Position numbers and translations under genes: made by a program
Notes under the pieces: generated by a model
Database searches by the model: none
What the model was told of the DNA's origin: nothing
The model's input: the letters and a program-made list of their open reading frames with translations, nothing else
Shown here: in pieces, positions 20,260 through 29,565 of the stretch
How positions within the stretch are numbered: position 1 is the first letter of the stretch
Layout of the letters: each line of letters starts with the position of its first letter
DNA from: Oscillospiraceae bacterium
Lineage (GTDB): Bacteria > Bacillota > Clostridia > Oscillospirales > Ruminococcaceae
Reading direction: 5' to 3'
NCBI GenBank assembly: GCA_017460835.1
Contig: JAFUAD010000029.1
Location: 1-34,130 of the forward strand
Length of the DNA: 34,130 nucleotides

Positions 20260-20961
20260 GTGGCTTTTGTTCAATTAACCGATGTTTGTAAAAACTACCG
20301 GACAGACGAGATTTCGGTCTGCGCGGCGGATCATATCAGCTTTGAGATCGAAAAGGGAGAATTCGTGATCGTCGTCGGGCCATCCGGCGCGGGAAAAACA
20401 ACCGTGCTGAATCTGCTCGGCGGCATGGATCAGTGCGATTCCGGTGAAATCCTCATCGACGGAGCGCGCATCGACGGGCTTTCCCCGCGGGAGCTGACCC
20501 GCTACCGCAGAGAGGATATCGGGTTCGTCTTTCAGTTTTATAATCTTGTGCAGAATCTGACGGCTGCCGAAAATATTGAAATGGCAGCGGAGATCTGCGA
20601 GAATCCCCTCTCCCCTGCCGATATGCTCAGCAGGGTGGGGCTGGCGGAGCGTGCGGCGCATTTTCCGTCGCAGCTTTCGGGCGGCGAGCAGCAGCGCATT
20701 GCGATCGCCCGCGCCCTTGTCAAGCGCCCGAAGCTCCTGCTCTGCGACGAGCCGACCGGCGCGCTGGACTTTACGACCGGCAGACATATTTTACAGCTTT
20801 TGCAGGATTTCTGCCGCAATGACGGCATGACCGTGATCCTGATTACCCACAACCGTGCGCTGATGCCGATGGCGGACAGAGTGATCGAGCTCCGCAGCGG
20901 AAAGGTCAGCGATATGATCGTGCAGGAAAAGCCTGTTCCTGTTTCGGAAATTGAATGGTGA
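20260..20961 (+). CDS. ABC transporter ATPase, MacB/LolD type
   Basis: The protein has 233 residues. Walker A GPSGAGKT lies at 40-47, the Q-loop segment FVFQFYNLV follows, then the signature LSGGEQQR, Walker B LLLCDEPTGALD and the switch His in LITHNRA. This sequence belongs to the MacB/LolD/FtsE-like ATPases that power FtsX-type permeases by mechanotransmission rather than ordinary import. The start is GTG at 20260, three bases after the hpt stop, with AAAGGA inside the end of hpt. The partner permease begins 28 bp downstream. Confidence 0.95.
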   Translation: MAFVQLTDVCKNYRTDEISVCAADHISFEIEKGEFVIVVGPSGAGKTTVLNLLGGMDQCDSGEILIDGARIDGLSPRELTRYRREDIGFVFQFYNLVQNLTAAENIEMAAEICENPLSPADMLSRVGLAERAAHFPSQLSGGEQQRIAIARALVKRPKLLLCDEPTGALDFTTGRHILQLLQDFCRNDGMTVILITHNRALMPMADRVIELRSGKVSDMIVQEKPVPVSEIEW

Positions 20962-20989
20962 TTTCGGAACGAGAGGAGGCGGCGCAGAC

Positions 20990-23900
20990 ATGAAGAAACG
21001 GAAAGCCATGCTGCTGCGGAATGCAATGCGGACCGGTTTCCGTTCCAAAGAACGGTTTTTGTCACTGTTCGGCATTATTGCGATCAGCACCGGATTTTTT
21101 GCCGGCTTGAGAGTGACAAGCATCAATATGAAAAATTCTGCGGATCAGTATTATCAGGACACGCGCCTGATGGATCTGCATCTGATATCCAATGCCGGCT
21201 TCTGCGGGGACGATCTGAGGGCGCTCAGCGAACGAACCGAGATCGCCCAGCTCTACGGCGGCTATACAGAGGTCGATTATATCACGGTTTCCGGTGAATC
21301 CACCGACAGAACCGTCCATGTTTTCAGCATTCCGGAGAACGGGGAAAAGCCCGGCAACATGATCAATCAGCCGGAGCTGACCGAGGGCAGAATGCCGCAG
21401 CAGCCGGATGAATGCCTGATCGAGGTCAATACGCCGGGCTGCTATGAGATCGGCGATACCGTGATCCTGAAGCTGGCCGACCCGGAGAATTCCCTGCTGA
21501 CGAAGACCGAATTCAAGGCAGTCGGCAAGGCGGACTGGTCGATGTTCACCGACTTCCAGCGCGGCACGACGACGATCGGAAACGGCACCATTGATTCCTA
21601 TTTGCTGGTGCCGGAATCGGCATTTTCCTCGGATGTTTATACCGATGTCTTTCTGACGCTGAACAAAACCGAGGGCATGAACAGCTACACGGAGCGCTAT
21701 AAAAAGATCGTTTCAAAGGAAGCGGAGGAGCTGCTGCAAAGCGTTCCGGCGCTCTCTGCGGCACGCGCGGTGCAGCTCCGTCAGGAGGCTGAGGAACGGC
21801 TGAAGGAAGCGCGTGCAGAGCTCGACAGCGGGCTTGCGGATTATGAGACCGCCTCGGCCAATCTCGAACAGGCGGTGAAGGACGGCAATGTGCAGCTTGC
21901 CTCGCTCAAGGAGCAGCGGGATGCCGCAGAGGCAGAGCTTGAACCCAAAAGAGCGCTCTATGCCGAGCACGAAGCGAGCTATCTGGAGCTGAAGGCTAGG
22001 TTTGATGAGCAAGAGGAGGTTGTCAATGCGAAGGAGGAGGCCGCAAACGGCACGCTGCAAAAGAAAAATGAGCAGATCGGACAGATCGACCGGCTGAGCG
22101 ACCTCATCATCGGATACCGCGAGAGCGCGATCACACAGCCCTTTACCGAAGATATCCAGACCATCATCGACCAGATGGAGCCCTTTAATTCGGAGGAATT
22201 TGACCTGACCGGCTCGCTGACGGCTTATTTTACCGCGCCGGTTCGCTCCGATGACAAGGCAAATCTCGAGGTCGTCATCACCAATTATCTGATTCGCTGC
22301 AAATCCATTCTGCAAACTGAAATCGCAGAGGCACAGGCGAATCTCGAGGAGAGCTCCTACGGCAGAAATGCGCTGGAGGCCTTCCGCCATACCGTTACCG
22401 ATCGCGAAAGCTCGCTGAACTCCGAAAAAGCGGAGCTCGATGAGCTTGAAAACACCTATCAGACGCTTGCCGAAGCGTATGATACCAAAAAAGCCGAGCT
22501 CGAAACGCTCGACCGCGAAACGCGGGAAACACTGCTGCAAACCAAGCAGATGCTCGACGAGGGCGAGATCGACTATGCGGCGGGCGTCGCGCAGCTCGAT
22601 CATATCGCCGATTCTATTAAATGGTATGCCGCCGACCGGAACGCCAATCCCGGCTGGAGCAGCTATGAGCAGGATGCGGACCGCATCAACCGGATCTCCC
22701 GCATCTTCCCCGGATTCTTCCTGCTGGTCGCGGCGCTGGTCTGCTTTACGACCATGACCAGAATGGTCGAGGAACAGCGCACCGAAATCGGAATCTGCAA
22801 GGCACTCGGATACTCGACTGCGGCAATCTCCGGGCAGTTTCTGCTGTATGCGCTGCTTGCCAGCGTGCTGGGAACCGCCGTCGGAACGGCGATCGGGTTT
22901 CAGGTCTTTCCGCGTGTCATATTCATCTGCTACGGCATGATGTACCGCTATCCGTCCATCTCCTGCCCGTATCACTGGGACTACGCGCTGCTGTGCTTCG
23001 GCGCGGCGCTGCTCTGCACCGGCGTGACCTCGCTGATCGCCTGCGGTGCAACCCTGCGGGAAGCGCCCGTGAAGCTGATGCGGCCGAAAGCTCCGCGCAA
23101 GGGCAGACGCATTCTTCTGGAGCGCTGGAGGGCACTCTGGTCAAGGCTCGGCTTCTATCAGAAGATCACGCTGCGCAATCTGTTCCGGTACCGCAGCCGG
23201 TTCCTGATGACGGTAATCGGCATCTGCGGCTGTACGGCGCTGCTGGTGACCGGCTTCGGGCTGTATCACTCCGTTTCTGCGATCGTCGATCTGCAATACG
23301 GGGCAGTGTTTACCTATGATCTGTTCGGAATCTATGACGAATCGGCAGAGCACCGCGAGACGCTGGAGCAGACGCTTGCCGATACGGAGGCGGTCTCGGA
23401 ATACCAGTTCGGACTGATCAAAACCGGTACGGCAAAGGTCGGAAGCGCAGGCTATGAGGTGACGATCACCGTACCGGAAAAGCCGGAGGAATTCGCAAAA
23501 TACGTCACGCTGCGTGACAGAAATACACACAAGGCATTTACACTGGATGACAGCAGCGTCATCATCAGCGAAAAACTCGCGCAGGTGCTCGATATCGAGG
23601 ACGGCGCCTCGATCGAGCTCGACGGTGCGGCGCGTCCTGTCCGCGTGAAGGCACAGGCGGAAAATTATGTATATCACCGCGTCATGATGACCCCGGCGCT
23701 CTATGAGGAGCTTTTCGGCGCATACAGCACCAACTGCTTCTTCTCCAATTTGCAGGACGGTGCCGATGAAAACGCGGCAGCGGAAACGCTCCTGAAAACC
23801 GATGCGCTGCAAACGCTGGAGCTGACCTCGGAAAAGGGCGCGTATTTCCACAAGCTCGTGCGGGCGCTCAGCTATGTGGTCATTCTGATCGTTGTCTGCT

Positions 23901-24268
23901 CCGGGCTGCTGGCATTTGTTGTGCTGCACAATCTTGCAAATATCAACATTATCGAACGGAAGCGCGAGCTTGCAACAATCAAGGTGCTCGGCTTCTATGA
24001 TAAGGAGGTTTCCTCCTATGTATTCCGCGAAAACATCGTATCTGCTTTCTGCGGGATGCTGCTCGGACTGTTCGCCGGCATTTTCCTCTGCCGCTATATT
24101 GTCAGAACCGCAGAGGTCGATCTGGTGATGTTCGCGCGGGATATTCCGTGGTACTGCTTCGTGTTTGCCGCGGTTATGACCATCGGATTTACAATTCTTG
24201 TCAATCTCATTCTGCGGAAAAAGATCAGGGAGATTGACATGGCAGGCTCTATGAAGGCAATTGAGTAA
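20990..24268 (+). CDS. Large FtsX-type ABC permease with coiled-coil extracellular region
   Basis: The protein has 1092 residues. One membrane segment at about 23-42 leads to an extracellular domain. Two long Glu/Ala/Leu-rich coiled-coil stretches follow (about 257-370 and 442-537). A first FtsX domain (about 567-705) contains EEQRTEIGICKALGYSTAAI, another membrane segment near 740, a second extracellular domain, and a C-terminal FtsX domain (about 955-1085) with ERKRELATIKVLGFYDKEVSSY. This is the duplicated-FtsX layout of envelope-acting transporters. The coiled coil could reach a wall enzyme, as FtsX does with its hydrolases. ATG at 20990 has GAGAGGAGG upstream. The dockerin-CAP gene follows 31 bp later. 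Confidence 0.93.
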   Translation: MKKRKAMLLRNAMRTGFRSKERFLSLFGIIAISTGFFAGLRVTSINMKNSADQYYQDTRLMDLHLISNAGFCGDDLRALSERTEIAQLYGGYTEVDYITVSGESTDRTVHVFSIPENGEKPGNMINQPELTEGRMPQQPDECLIEVNTPGCYEIGDTVILKLADPENSLLTKTEFKAVGKADWSMFTDFQRGTTTIGNGTIDSYLLVPESAFSSDVYTDVFLTLNKTEGMNSYTERYKKIVSKEAEELLQSVPALSAARAVQLRQEAEERLKEARAELDSGLADYETASANLEQAVKDGNVQLASLKEQRDAAEAELEPKRALYAEHEASYLELKARFDEQEEVVNAKEEAANGTLQKKNEQIGQIDRLSDLIIGYRESAITQPFTEDIQTIIDQMEPFNSEEFDLTGSLTAYFTAPVRSDDKANLEVVITNYLIRCKSILQTEIAEAQANLEESSYGRNALEAFRHTVTDRESSLNSEKAELDELENTYQTLAEAYDTKKAELETLDRETRETLLQTKQMLDEGEIDYAAGVAQLDHIADSIKWYAADRNANPGWSSYEQDADRINRISRIFPGFFLLVAALVCFTTMTRMVEEQRTEIGICKALGYSTAAISGQFLLYALLASVLGTAVGTAIGFQVFPRVIFICYGMMYRYPSISCPYHWDYALLCFGAALLCTGVTSLIACGATLREAPVKLMRPKAPRKGRRILLERWRALWSRLGFYQKITLRNLFRYRSRFLMTVIGICGCTALLVTGFGLYHSVSAIVDLQYGAVFTYDLFGIYDESAEHRETLEQTLADTEAVSEYQFGLIKTGTAKVGSAGYEVTITVPEKPEEFAKYVTLRDRNTHKAFTLDDSSVIISEKLAQVLDIEDGASIELDGAARPVRVKAQAENYVYHRVMMTPALYEELFGAYSTNCFFSNLQDGADENAAAETLLKTDALQTLELTSEKGAYFHKLVRALSYVVILIVVCSGLLAFVVLHNLANINIIERKRELATIKVLGFYDKEVSSYVFRENIVSAFCGMLLGLFAGIFLCRYIVRTAEVDLVMFARDIPWYCFVFAAVMTIGFTILVNLILRKKIREIDMAGSMKAIE

Positions 24269-24299
24269 CCGACATTATTTATGAGGAAGGGGTATTCTT

Positions 24300-25526
24300 A
24301 TGAAAGGAACGCGATTGTGTAAAATCAGATATCTGTCAGCAATACTGGCTGCCGGAGCTGCCGCCGTTGTGATGACAGCCGGCTTCCGGACAAAGAGCAG
24401 TGCCGTCCGGATCATCCCCGGCGATGTGAATGTCAACCAGACGATTGATATTCAGGACGGCGTGATGCTTGCCCGCGCATGCGCCGAGGACCGCAGTCTG
24501 GGACTGACAGAAGCAGGCAAGCGGAATGCGGATGTCAATCTGGACGGCAATATCAAAGCGGATGACCTCACGCTCCTGATCCGGCAGCTTGCGGGGATCG
24601 TGCCGTATACCGATCCCTTTGACGATGACCCCGCTGAAACCACGACGGCAACAGAGCCCACCACAACCACTACTACAACCACAACAACAACCACTACTAC
24701 AACCACGACGACTGAATATACAACAACTACACCGGAAGAAACCACCACCACAACCACGACTGTTTCGTCTGCACCGGTCACCGCCCCTGTCCTGACGGTG
24801 GATGACCGGGAGCTGCCGCTTGATGTGTCGCTCTCGAAGCTGACCGGTGACAATACACCGAATGAGCTGCTGACGGTGCAGTACACATCCTGCAACATGA
24901 CCTTTGCGGTCTATGCGGATGACGCGGCGCATACGCTGATCGGGATTTCCGCGAATGACCTGCTCGTCGGCTATTATGCACTGGGCAGCGGTTATACTGC
25001 GCCGGCGGGCTATCAGACTGTCGAATACATTGATAAGCAGTCCACCGGTACCGGCGAGCTGTATGCGGTGCTGGTTATGAAAAACGGCTATTCGATCCGG
25101 TTCGGCGACATTTCCGATAAGACCAACTTCGCGGTCATGTCAAAGCTCAACTATTACGCTGTGAACGGCGTCCGTGCCATCAACGGGCTCCCCGGCTATG
25201 TCTGGGATGAGGAGGTCGCAAAGGTTGCGACGGCACACAGCAGAGAGATGGCAGACAACGATTATTTCGATCACAACAGCCTTGACGGAACGAAATTCTC
25301 CCTGCGCCTTGAAAATGCCGGGATTGACTGGTCGAAATGCGCGGAAAATATCGACTGCGGCTACACCGACCCGTTTGCGGCACTGAACGGCTGGTACAAT
25401 TCCGAATCAGGCCACCGGAAGAATATTCTGAGCGCCGATTACACGAATATGGGCGCCGGCTTTGCTTACAATTCGGATTCGTATTACGGATACTACGGCA
25501 CGCAGGACTTCTATAAGGGCTGGTAA
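24300..25526 (+). CDS. Secreted dockerin-containing CAP-domain protein
   Basis: The protein has 408 residues. A signal peptide covers about 1-35. A type I-like dockerin follows at about 40-101, with two calcium loops (GDVNVNQTIDIQD and ADVNLDGNIKADD). A Thr-rich linker (about 112-158) includes 18 consecutive threonines. A middle domain (about 162-275) resembles the CAP-associated N domain, and a C-terminal CAP/SCP domain (about 280-408) contains LNYYAVNGVRAINGLPGYVW, ATAHSREMADNDYFDH and SGHRKNILSADYTNMGAGFAY. The dockerin would dock it to a cohesin of a cellulosome or the surface. N-terminal placement is unusual, since most dockerins are C-terminal. A long terminator follows. Confidence 0.92.
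   Translation: MKGTRLCKIRYLSAILAAGAAAVVMTAGFRTKSSAVRIIPGDVNVNQTIDIQDGVMLARACAEDRSLGLTEAGKRNADVNLDGNIKADDLTLLIRQLAGIVPYTDPFDDDPAETTTATEPTTTTTTTTTTTTTTTTTTEYTTTTPEETTTTTTTVSSAPVTAPVLTVDDRELPLDVSLSKLTGDNTPNELLTVQYTSCNMTFAVYADDAAHTLIGISANDLLVGYYALGSGYTAPAGYQTVEYIDKQSTGTGELYAVLVMKNGYSIRFGDISDKTNFAVMSKLNYYAVNGVRAINGLPGYVWDEEVAKVATAHSREMADNDYFDHNSLDGTKFSLRLENAGIDWSKCAENIDCGYTDPFAALNGWYNSESGHRKNILSADYTNMGAGFAYNSDSYYGYYGTQDFYKGW
24660..24713 (+). repeat. ACN trinucleotide microsatellite encoding an 18-Thr run
   Basis: Eighteen consecutive ACN codons, mostly ACA, ACC and ACT in near-repeating blocks, encode the Thr linker of the dockerin-CAP protein, with further Thr runs just downstream. Such a tract can change length by slippage while remaining in frame. 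Confidence 0.85.
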
Positions 25527-25584
25527 ATGAATATTATTCGTATAAAACGGCATAATTATGTATTTTATTCATGAATATTTCATG
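25527..25584 (+). promoter_or_regulatory. Possible ArgR-box-like sites before argG
   Basis: ATGAATATTATTCG at 25527-25540 and CATGAATATTTCATG at 25570-25584 resemble ArgR half-site pairs (TGAAT...ATTCA) but are one or more bases short of the canonical spacing. Their position just upstream of the arginine promoter makes arginine-responsive repression plausible, not shown. Confidence 0.3.
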
Positions 25585-25607
25585 CTTATACATATTTATG
25601 CCGTTTT
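25544..25607 (+). terminator. Terminator between the dockerin-CAP gene and the arg operon
   Basis: AAAACGGCATAA pairs perfectly with TTATGCCGTTTT, and an inner TATGTAT/ATACATA extends the stem. The A and T flanks make it bidirectional in form. Confidence 0.85.
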
Positions 25608-25610
25608 CAC

Positions 25611-25638
25611 TTGACAAATTCTGAAATCGGTGTATAAT
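25611..25638 (+). promoter_or_regulatory. Promoter of the arginine operon
   Basis: TTGACA at 25611-25616 and TATAAT at 25633-25638 with a 16-bp spacer, right after the terminator. AAAGGAAG lies ahead of the ATG at 25691. Confidence 0.85.
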
Positions 25639-25690
25639 AGTAACGTATCTTACAGGCGATCCGCCTGAACAGAAAGGAAGAGCATCCATT

Positions 25691-26923
25691 ATGGCAGAAA
25701 CAAAAATCCCGAAGAAAATCGTACTCGCTTACTCCGGCGGTCTGGACACCTCCATCATCATCCCGTGGCTGAAGGAAACCTATCCGGGCTGTGAGGTCAT
25801 CGCAGTTTCCGGCGACGTCGGTCAGGGCACCGAGCTGGACGGTCTGGAGGAGAAGGCACTGAAAACCGGTGCATCCAAGCTCTATATCGAAGATCTGACT
25901 GATGAATTCATCTCGGACTATGTTTTTCCGACTGTCAAGGCAGGCGCAGTCTATGAGGGCAAGTATCTGCTCGGTACATCCTTTGCACGCCCGATCATCG
26001 CAAAGCGCATCGCGGAAATCGCGATCAAGGAAGGCGCGGATGCGATCTGCCACGGCTGCACCGGCAAGGGCAACGATCAGGTGCGCTTTGAGCTGACGAT
26101 CAAGGCATTCTGCCCGGATATGAAGATCATCGCACCGTGGCGCATCTGGGATATCAAATCCAGAGACGAGGAGATCGACTACGCAGAGGCACACAACATC
26201 CCGCTGAAGATTTCCCGTGAGACCAATTATTCCAAGGACAAGAACCTGTGGCATATCTCCCATGAGGGTCTGGATCTTGAGGATCCGGCAAATGAGCCGC
26301 AGTACAATAAGCCCGGCTTCTTGGAGCTCGGCGTTTCGCCGGAGCAGGCACCCGATGACCCGACCTATGTCACGATCGAATTTGAAAAGGGCGTTCCGGT
26401 CGCAGTTGACGGCGTGAAGATGAAGGGCAGCGATGTGGTGCGCAAGCTCAATGCACTCGGCGGCGCAAACGGCATCGGCATCTCCGATATCGTCGAGAAC
26501 CGTCTGGTCGGCATGAAGAGCCGCGGCGTCTATGAGACCCCCGGCGGCACGATCCTCTACTATGCACATGCCGCGCTGGAGACCATCACACTGGACAAGG
26601 CAACCGCCCGCGTCAAGGAGCAGCTCTCTCACCAGTATGCCGATCTCGTCTACAACGGGCAGTGGTTCACACCGCTCCGCGAGGCGCTCGATGCATTTGT
26701 GGACAGCACCCAGCAGAATGTCAACGGCACCGTCAAGCTGAAGCTCTACAAGGGCAATATCATCACCGCAGGCCTCACCTCCCCCGATACCCTCTATGAT
26801 GAGGAGGTCGCGACCTTCGATGAGGACGATGTATACGATCAGAAGGACAGCGCAGGCTTCATCAACCTGTTCGGTCTGCCGATCAAGGTCAAGGCAAAGC
26901 TCGATCAGAAGCGCAGCAAGTAA
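25691..26923 (+). CDS. argG: Argininosuccinate synthase
   Basis: The protein has 410 residues, full length. It joins citrulline and aspartate using ATP, the penultimate step of arginine synthesis, in the cytosol. The ATP pyrophosphatase loop AYSGGLDTS lies at 13-21, and the family segments [30 protein letters not shown] and [17 protein letters not shown] are intact. It is the first gene of the arg cluster, behind a consensus promoter and terminator. A hairpin with a T-run separates it from argH, so it may be partly transcribed alone. Confidence 0.97.
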   Translation: MAETKIPKKIVLAYSGGLDTSIIIPWLKETYPGCEVIAVSGDVGQGTELDGLEEKALKTGASKLYIEDLTDEFISDYVFPTVKAGAVYEGKYLLGTSFARPIIAKRIAEIAIKEGADAICHGCTGKGNDQVRFELTIKAFCPDMKIIAPWRIWDIKSRDEEIDYAEAHNIPLKISRETNYSKDKNLWHISHEGLDLEDPANEPQYNKPGFLELGVSPEQAPDDPTYVTIEFEKGVPVAVDGVKMKGSDVVRKLNALGGANGIGISDIVENRLVGMKSRGVYETPGGTILYYAHAALETITLDKATARVKEQLSHQYADLVYNGQWFTPLREALDAFVDSTQQNVNGTVKLKLYKGNIITAGLTSPDTLYDEEVATFDEDDVYDQKDSAGFINLFGLPIKVKAKLDQKRSK

Positions 26924-26940
26924 TTCAAGGCGATTTCAGC

Positions 26941-26979
26941 AGAGTAGGGCGGCTTTCGCAGGTCGCCCGCTCTGTTTTT
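26941..26979 (+). terminator. Possible intercistronic terminator or attenuator between argG and argH
   Basis: AGAG/CTCT and GGGCG/CGCCC form a stem with a small internal loop, followed by GTTTTTC. It lies 28 bp before argH, so leakiness or regulation would be needed for one long transcript. Confidence 0.55.
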
Positions 26980-27006
26980 CGGAATAAAACGGAAAGGATC
27001 ACAATT

Positions 27007-28392
27007 ATGGCTAAAATGTGGGCAGGCAGATTTTCAAAAGAGGTCGATGAAACGGTCAATGCGTTCAACTCCTCGATCTCCTTTGACGGCAGAATGTACC
27101 GGCAGGATATCCGCGGGAGCATTGCGCATGCAACAATGCTCTCTGACTGCGGCATCATCCCGAAGGGCGACGCGGAGCAGATCATCGCGGGGCTGAAGGG
27201 CATCCTTGCCGACCTCGATTCCGGCGATCTGCTGATGGACCCGACCGCCGAGGATATCCACATGTTTGTGGAGGCGGAGCTGACCAAGCGGATCGGCGAT
27301 GCCGGAAAGCGCCTGCACACCGCACGCTCCCGCAACGATCAGGTTGCGCTCGATATCCGGCTGTATCTGCGCGACGAGATCGCGGAGATCCGGAAGCTGC
27401 TGCTCGCGCTGCTCAACACGCTTGTGAAGCTCGCGGAGCAGCACACCGAAACGATCATGCCGGGCTATACGCATTTGCAGCGCGCACAGCCTGTCACATT
27501 TGCACACCATATTCTCGCATATGTCTGGATGCTGCTGCGGGATGACGGCAGACTTGCCGACACTGCAAAGCGCATGAACCTCTGCCCGCTCGGTGCGGGT
27601 GCGCTCGCCGGCACGACCTATCCGATCAACCGGAAGCAGACCGCGGAGCTGCTCGGCTTCTCAGGGCCTGTGCAGAATTCGCTTGATGCGGTATCCGACC
27701 GCGATTTCTGCGTCGAGCTCGCCAATGCGCTTTCCCTGCTCATGACGCATCTTTCCCGCTTCTCCGAGGAGATCATCCTGTGGTGCTCGTGGGAATTCAA
27801 ATTCGTGGAGCTCGACGATGCCTACGCGACCGGCTCCTCGATCATGCCGCAGAAGAAAAACCCGGATGTCACCGAGCTGATCCGCGGCAAGACCGGCAGA
27901 GTGATCGGCGACCTGACCACGCTGCTGACCATGCTCAAGGGGCTTCCGCTTGCATATAACAAGGATATGCAGGAGGACAAGGAAGCGATCTTCGATGCAA
28001 TTGATCAGGCAAAGCTCTGTCTGAAAACATTTGATCCGATGCTCGCGACGATGCGCGTTCTGAAGGAGAATATGCGCGCTGCGGCGGCAAAGGGCTTTAT
28101 CAATGCAACGGACTGCGCGGACTATCTCGTGAAAAAGGGACTCCCCTTCCGCGACGCATACAAGATCACCGGAACGCTGGTCGCGGAGTGTATTTCGCAG
28201 AATCTGACGCTCGAAACACTGCCGCTTGAAAAATATCAGGCAGCCTGCCCGCTCTTTGCAGAGGATGTGTATGAGGCTATCGCGCTCGAAACCTGCCTCA
28301 ACGGCAGAATCTCCGAGGGCGGCCCCTCTGCTGAGGCAGTCGCACAGCAGCTTCGTGCCGCTAAGGCTGCAATCGAGGAAATCAGGCTATGA
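27007..28392 (+). CDS. argH: Argininosuccinate lyase
   Basis: The protein has 461 residues, full length. It splits argininosuccinate into arginine and fumarate, completing the pathway. It begins KMWAGRFSKEVDETVNAFNSS as expected and carries the fumarase-superfamily signature GSSIMPQKKNPD, with the upstream LHTARSRNDQVALD and GYTHLQRAQPVTFAHH segments. AAAGGA lies ahead of the ATG. Its stop overlaps the start of a small membrane-protein gene as ATGA. Confidence 0.97.
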   Translation: MAKMWAGRFSKEVDETVNAFNSSISFDGRMYRQDIRGSIAHATMLSDCGIIPKGDAEQIIAGLKGILADLDSGDLLMDPTAEDIHMFVEAELTKRIGDAGKRLHTARSRNDQVALDIRLYLRDEIAEIRKLLLALLNTLVKLAEQHTETIMPGYTHLQRAQPVTFAHHILAYVWMLLRDDGRLADTAKRMNLCPLGAGALAGTTYPINRKQTAELLGFSGPVQNSLDAVSDRDFCVELANALSLLMTHLSRFSEEIILWCSWEFKFVELDDAYATGSSIMPQKKNPDVTELIRGKTGRVIGDLTTLLTMLKGLPLAYNKDMQEDKEAIFDAIDQAKLCLKTFDPMLATMRVLKENMRAAAAKGFINATDCADYLVKKGLPFRDAYKITGTLVAECISQNLTLETLPLEKYQAACPLFAEDVYEAIALETCLNGRISEGGPSAEAVAQQLRAAKAAIEEIRL

Positions 28393-28622
28393 AAAAGCGG
28401 TTTCTGTATATATTTGTGGTATGCTTTATCGCATTTTTGCTCTGGGTGCTCGGTCTTGTCGTGATTTTTCTGTATTATGAGGAAGCGACATGGACGACCG
28501 TGCGCGTCTGGTCGGCAGTGATCTTCATTGCCGCATGTGTATGGAGCTGCATCCATTTTTACCGGAAAGAGAAAAAGGAACGGGAGGAAGAAGAAAATGA
28601 AAACTACAAGGGTGTATATTGA
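28389..28622 (+). CDS. 77-residue membrane protein inside the arg operon
   Basis: Two hydrophobic segments (about 6-28 and 40-57) are followed by a charged tail (FYRKEKKEREEEENENYKG). The start overlaps the argH stop by four bases, and the 3' end overlaps the start of argC by 26 bases, so the charged tail is encoded over the argC ribosome site. The gene is thus embedded in the operon and its translation would run through the argC start. I recognise no family. A role in arginine metabolism is unproven; it might only serve translational coupling. Confidence 0.72.
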   Translation: MKKRFLYIFVVCFIAFLLWVLGLVVIFLYYEEATWTTVRVWSAVIFIAACVWSCIHFYRKEKKEREEEENENYKGVY

Positions 28623-29565
28623 CGGACAGGCGGGCACGACCGGTCTGAAGCTGTTTGACCGGATCAAGAACCGCAGCGATATCGAGCTTCTGACGATCGC
28701 GCCGGAAAAGCACCGCGACAACGCAGAACGCGCACGCCTCATCAACGAATCGGATGTGACCTTCCTCTGCCTGCCTGATGCCGCGTCGATCGAAGCGGTT
28801 TCGTTCGTTACGAATCCGGATACACGGATCATTGACGCCTCGACCGCGCACAGAACCGATCCGGACTGGGCATACGGATTCCCGGAGCTCTCGCCTCAGC
28901 ACCGCGAACGGATCCGCACGGCCTCCCGCGTCGCAGTGCCGGGATGCTATGCCTCCGGCTTTGCATCGCTCGTGTACCCGATGGTACAGCACGGGCTTCT
29001 TCCTGCGGATTATCCCCTCACCTGCCATGCGGTTTCGGGATACAGCGGCGCAGGCAAGAACGCGATCGCGGTCTATGAATCCGCGGACTGCCCGGCTGAT
29101 TTTCACAGCCCGCGGCAGTATGCACTCGGATTAAAGCACAAGCATCTGCCCGAAATGCAGAAGGTTTCGGGGCTCGCCTACCCGCCGGTATTCAATCCGC
29201 TGGTCTGCGATTACTATGCCGGAATGGTCGTGTCCGTCCCGCTGCACCGCCGCCTGCTGAACGGCACGCCCTCGATCGAGCAGATTCATGCGATGTTTTC
29301 CGAGCATTACGCAAATCAGCAGTTTGTCAAGGTTCGCGCCTTACAGGGTGAGGATGTGCTCGAAAACGGATTCCTCCCGGCGAATACGCTTGCCGGCACG
29401 AATCTGCTGGAAATTTTCGTCTGCGGCAATGACAGTCAGATTCTGCTTGCAGCGCGGCTTGATAACCTCGGCAAGGGCGCTTCCGGCGCGGCGCTGCAAT
29501 GCTTCAATATCATGACCGGAGCACCGGAAGAGACCGGGCTCACGGAAAAAGGAGATACCGTATGA
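28597..29565 (+). CDS. argC: N-acetyl-gamma-glutamyl-phosphate reductase (short, type 2 ArgC)
   Basis: The protein has 322 residues from the ATG at 28597, which has GGGAGG upstream; the frame opens earlier at 28528 inside the small membrane-protein gene. It reduces N-acetylglutamyl phosphate with NADPH. The N-terminal VYIDGQAGTTGLKLFDRI and the catalytic-cysteine segment VPGCYASGF mark the shorter ArgC class common in Proteobacteria and some Clostridia, distinct from the roughly 345-residue Bacillus form. The substrate segment HAVSGYSGAGKNAI is present. Its stop overlaps the argJ start as ATGA. Confidence 0.94.
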   Translation: MKTTRVYIDGQAGTTGLKLFDRIKNRSDIELLTIAPEKHRDNAERARLINESDVTFLCLPDAASIEAVSFVTNPDTRIIDASTAHRTDPDWAYGFPELSPQHRERIRTASRVAVPGCYASGFASLVYPMVQHGLLPADYPLTCHAVSGYSGAGKNAIAVYESADCPADFHSPRQYALGLKHKHLPEMQKVSGLAYPPVFNPLVCDYYAGMVVSVPLHRRLLNGTPSIEQIHAMFSEHYANQQFVKVRALQGEDVLENGFLPANTLAGTNLLEIFVCGNDSQILLAARLDNLGKGASGAALQCFNIMTGAPEETGLTEKGDTV

